In this document: one piece after another, positions 13,075 through 14,080 of the stretch
Layout of the letters: each line of letters starts with the position of its first letter
Position numbering within the stretch: position 1 is the stretch's first letter
Assembly (NCBI GenBank): GCA_934659475.1
Contig: CAKUHX010000024.1
Coordinates: forward strand, 1 to 14,080
Direction: 5' to 3'
DNA: 14,080 bases
From: an uncultured Oscillospiraceae bacterium
Lineage (GTDB): Bacteria > Bacillota > Clostridia > Oscillospirales > Oscillospiraceae
Made by a program: the position numbers and the translations under genes
The notes under the pieces: generated by a model
Told to the model about the DNA's origin: nothing
Database searches by the model: none
Seen by the model: the letters and a program-made list of their open reading frames with translations, nothing else

Positions 13075-13354
13075 GCTCTCGCCGGTGTAGGAGGGGTCAA
13101 AGGCGATAGTCAGAAAGCCCCGCTCCGCCAGAGTCTGGGCGTACAGGCCGGAGGCCTGCTCCTTCACCGCGCCGAAGGGACCGCACACCGCGATAGCGGC
13201 CAGCCTCCCCTTGCCCCCCCTTGGGCTGATACAGGTCGGCGGCCAGAGTGATGCCGAACCGGTTGTGGAAGGTCACCTTCCGGTGGTCCATCTTATCGCT
13301 CTTGGGGAACGTCTTGTCCCACTCCTGGGTGAGTTTCAGCGTCTCATATTCCAT
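13069..13354 (-). pseudogene. Alpha/beta hydrolase, N-terminal fragment with frameshift
   Basis: The ATG at 13354 opens MEYETLKLTQEWDKTFPKSD, then KMDHRKVTFHNRFGITLAAD and LYQPKG, the usual start of a prokaryotic alpha/beta hydrolase of the dienelactone-hydrolase-like kind. Within a run of seven G (13214-13220, C on the + strand) the frame is lost. With one G fewer it would continue as GKGRLAAIAVCGPFGAVKEQ, then ASGLYAQTLAERGFLTIAFD and PSYTGESGG, which is what the next frame shows. The hydrolase then stops matching at 13069-13074, where the cupin begins, before the GxSxG nucleophile. AAGG lies shortly before the start and the flavodoxin stop is 2 bases upstream, so it was the second gene of that operon. 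Confidence 0.75.
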
Positions 13355-13356
13355 TA

Positions 13357-13883
13357 TTATACCTTCTTTCCCATTTCATAGGCTTCCTGCAAGGCCTTGT
13401 GTCCGGCGATCTCGCCGGCGCCGTTCACGCCCCCGGCAAACACCGTACCCGCCAGGCGCGCCCGCTCAAAGCAGGCGATCCAACCGTTCAAGCCGTGCTC
13501 CGCCCCCTCGGGGGTCTCGGGGTCATCCTCGGCGGCGGAGGTGAGCAGGTAGATGTCGCCGAAGCGGTAGTCACTGCTGTACAGCCAGTTGGCCCGGTCC
13601 AGCAGGGTCTTCATCTGGCCGGCCATCTCGTAGTAGTAGATGGGGGTGGCAAAGACGATCACGTCGGCATCGTGCATCTTCTGCACGATGTCGTGGCTGT
13701 CATCCTTGATGACGCACTCTGGCAGGCCAGGCAGCCCTGACAGGAACGGATGTCCTTGCCCCGCAGAGACACCTGCTCCACGCGGTGCCCGGCCTCCCGG
13801 GCGCCCTTGGCGAACTGGTCGCCCAAGGCCTGAGAGTTGCTGTTGGGGCGCAGACTGGTAGAAATGATCAAAACGTTTTTCAT
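13357..13883 (-). pseudogene. Flavodoxin-fold FMN-dependent reductase, frameshifted
   Basis: The minus strand starts at ATG 13881-13883 after GGGAGGGT and reads KNVLIISTSLRPNSNSQALG, the phosphate-binding loop of NADPH-dependent FMN reductase-like proteins, then SCQGCLACQ. Family members continue K-x-G-x-C-V-I-K-D-D. Here bases about 13714-13719 read CAGAGTGCGTC, where a net 1 mod 3 bases are missing (10 if four residues were the original), and the sequence goes on in another frame as ECVIKDDSHDIVQKMHDADV, then IVFATPIYYYEMAGQMKTLL, and so on to the stop at 13357. The second half is otherwise complete, about 120 residues. As read, translation ends soon after the CxxC region. It is the first gene of the operon with the hydrolase and cupin fragments. 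Confidence 0.8.
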
Positions 13884-13942
13884 AGGACCCTCCCAAATTC
13901 AGCTCCCGCCCGCGCAGATACGGAACAGAGGGAGCATTCTGC

Positions 13943-13971
13943 TTGACTTCGGCCCGAGGCCGCGGTATGCT
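13943..13971 (+). promoter_or_regulatory. Near-consensus sigma-A promoter of the GNAT gene
   Basis: TTGACT (13943-13948) and TATGCT (13966-13971) are 17 bases apart. The spacer holds an inverted repeat CGGCC-CGA-GGCCG (13950-13962), which may be an operator. Transcription would start around 13978, about 29 bases before the ATG at 14007. Confidence 0.7.
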
Positions 13972-14006
13972 TGTAGCAAAAAACTTGAAGTTGGAGGTAA
14001 GATCAT

Positions 14007-14080
14007 ATGATAACTGCATTGACAACTGATAGACTTATACTGCGTGAATATAATGATGCAGATATAGATGATTATTTTAG
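14007..14080 (+). CDS. GNAT-family N-acetyltransferase (RimJ/RimL type), 5' end only
   Basis: The first 24 codons lie in the window and read MITALTTDRLILREYNDADI then DDYF. The TxRLxLRxxxxxDxxDxF pattern is typical of the N-terminus of RimJ/RimL-like acetyltransferases, which transfer acetyl groups from acetyl-CoA to amines. GGAGGT (13993-13998) precedes the ATG by 8 bases, with a good promoter upstream. The catalytic fold lies outside the window, so the substrate cannot be assessed. Codon use is strikingly AT-rich (ATA, AGA, TTT, GAT, TAT) compared with all neighbours, which may signal horizontal acquisition. Confidence 0.75.
   Translation, partial: MITALTTDRLILREYNDADIDDYF

Overview
The window looks like part of the chromosome of a GC-rich, Gram-positive anaerobe of the Clostridia, most likely an Oscillospiraceae-type gut bacterium (inference). 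The reasons are strong GGAGG-type ribosome binding sites, sigma-A-like promoters, LPXTG/sortase pilus genes, an L-2-amino-thiazoline-4-carboxylate hydrolase-family protein and an AbgT/M20 peptidase cluster, all in GC-rich codon use. No tRNA, rRNA, CRISPR array, transposase or integrase was seen.

Left flank (1-1550, + strand): a small operon whose genes overlap by ATGA. It contains a metallo-beta-lactamase-fold fragment fused by an apparent deletion to the C-terminal part of an alpha/beta hydrolase, then an SAM-dependent methyltransferase reduced to its two ends, then an intact thiazoline-carboxylate-hydrolase-family gene. A strong bidirectional terminator follows.

Centre-left (1589-7880): a divergent 'abg-like' module. 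abgT (minus strand) encodes a 12-kb-scale module's transporter of the p-aminobenzoyl-glutamate family. Opposite it, a plus-strand operon encodes a membrane-anchored protein with a degenerate NERD-like domain and three different M20 metallopeptidases: a PepT-like one, an AbgA orthologue and an M20D amidohydrolase. A perfect-stem terminator closes it. Together they suggest import of N-acylated amino acids or folate breakdown products such as p-aminobenzoyl-glutamate, followed by cytoplasmic amide hydrolysis.

Centre-right (7880-12833): about 880 bases without a convincing intact gene, holding one near-consensus promoter (8075-8103) and several strong palindromes, lead into a four-gene pilus operon: backbone pilin (LPTTG), class C-like sortase, a small pilin-like LPQTG protein with an Asp-Pro stalk, and a second, short sortase. 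The last three genes are overlapping or tightly packed. A bidirectional terminator ends the operon.

Right flank (12844-14080): a minus-strand operon of a flavodoxin-fold reductase (broken by a short deletion), an alpha/beta hydrolase (frameshifted in a G7 tract, then truncated) and a cupin (missing its N-terminus and fused in frame to the hydrolase). A divergent, AT-rich GNAT acetyltransferase gene with its own near-consensus promoter begins at the edge.

The most striking feature is that gene-joining or gene-shortening deletions hit both flanks while the whole centre is intact. At two of them the junction lies in a short stretch that fits both parent genes. This is either real decay through short repeats or an assembly artefact, and long reads would separate the two. 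The most biologically novel items are the degenerate NERD-like protein at the head of the M20/abg operon, the structured leader of the pilus operon, and the pilus system's non-canonical pilin and sortase-lid motifs.
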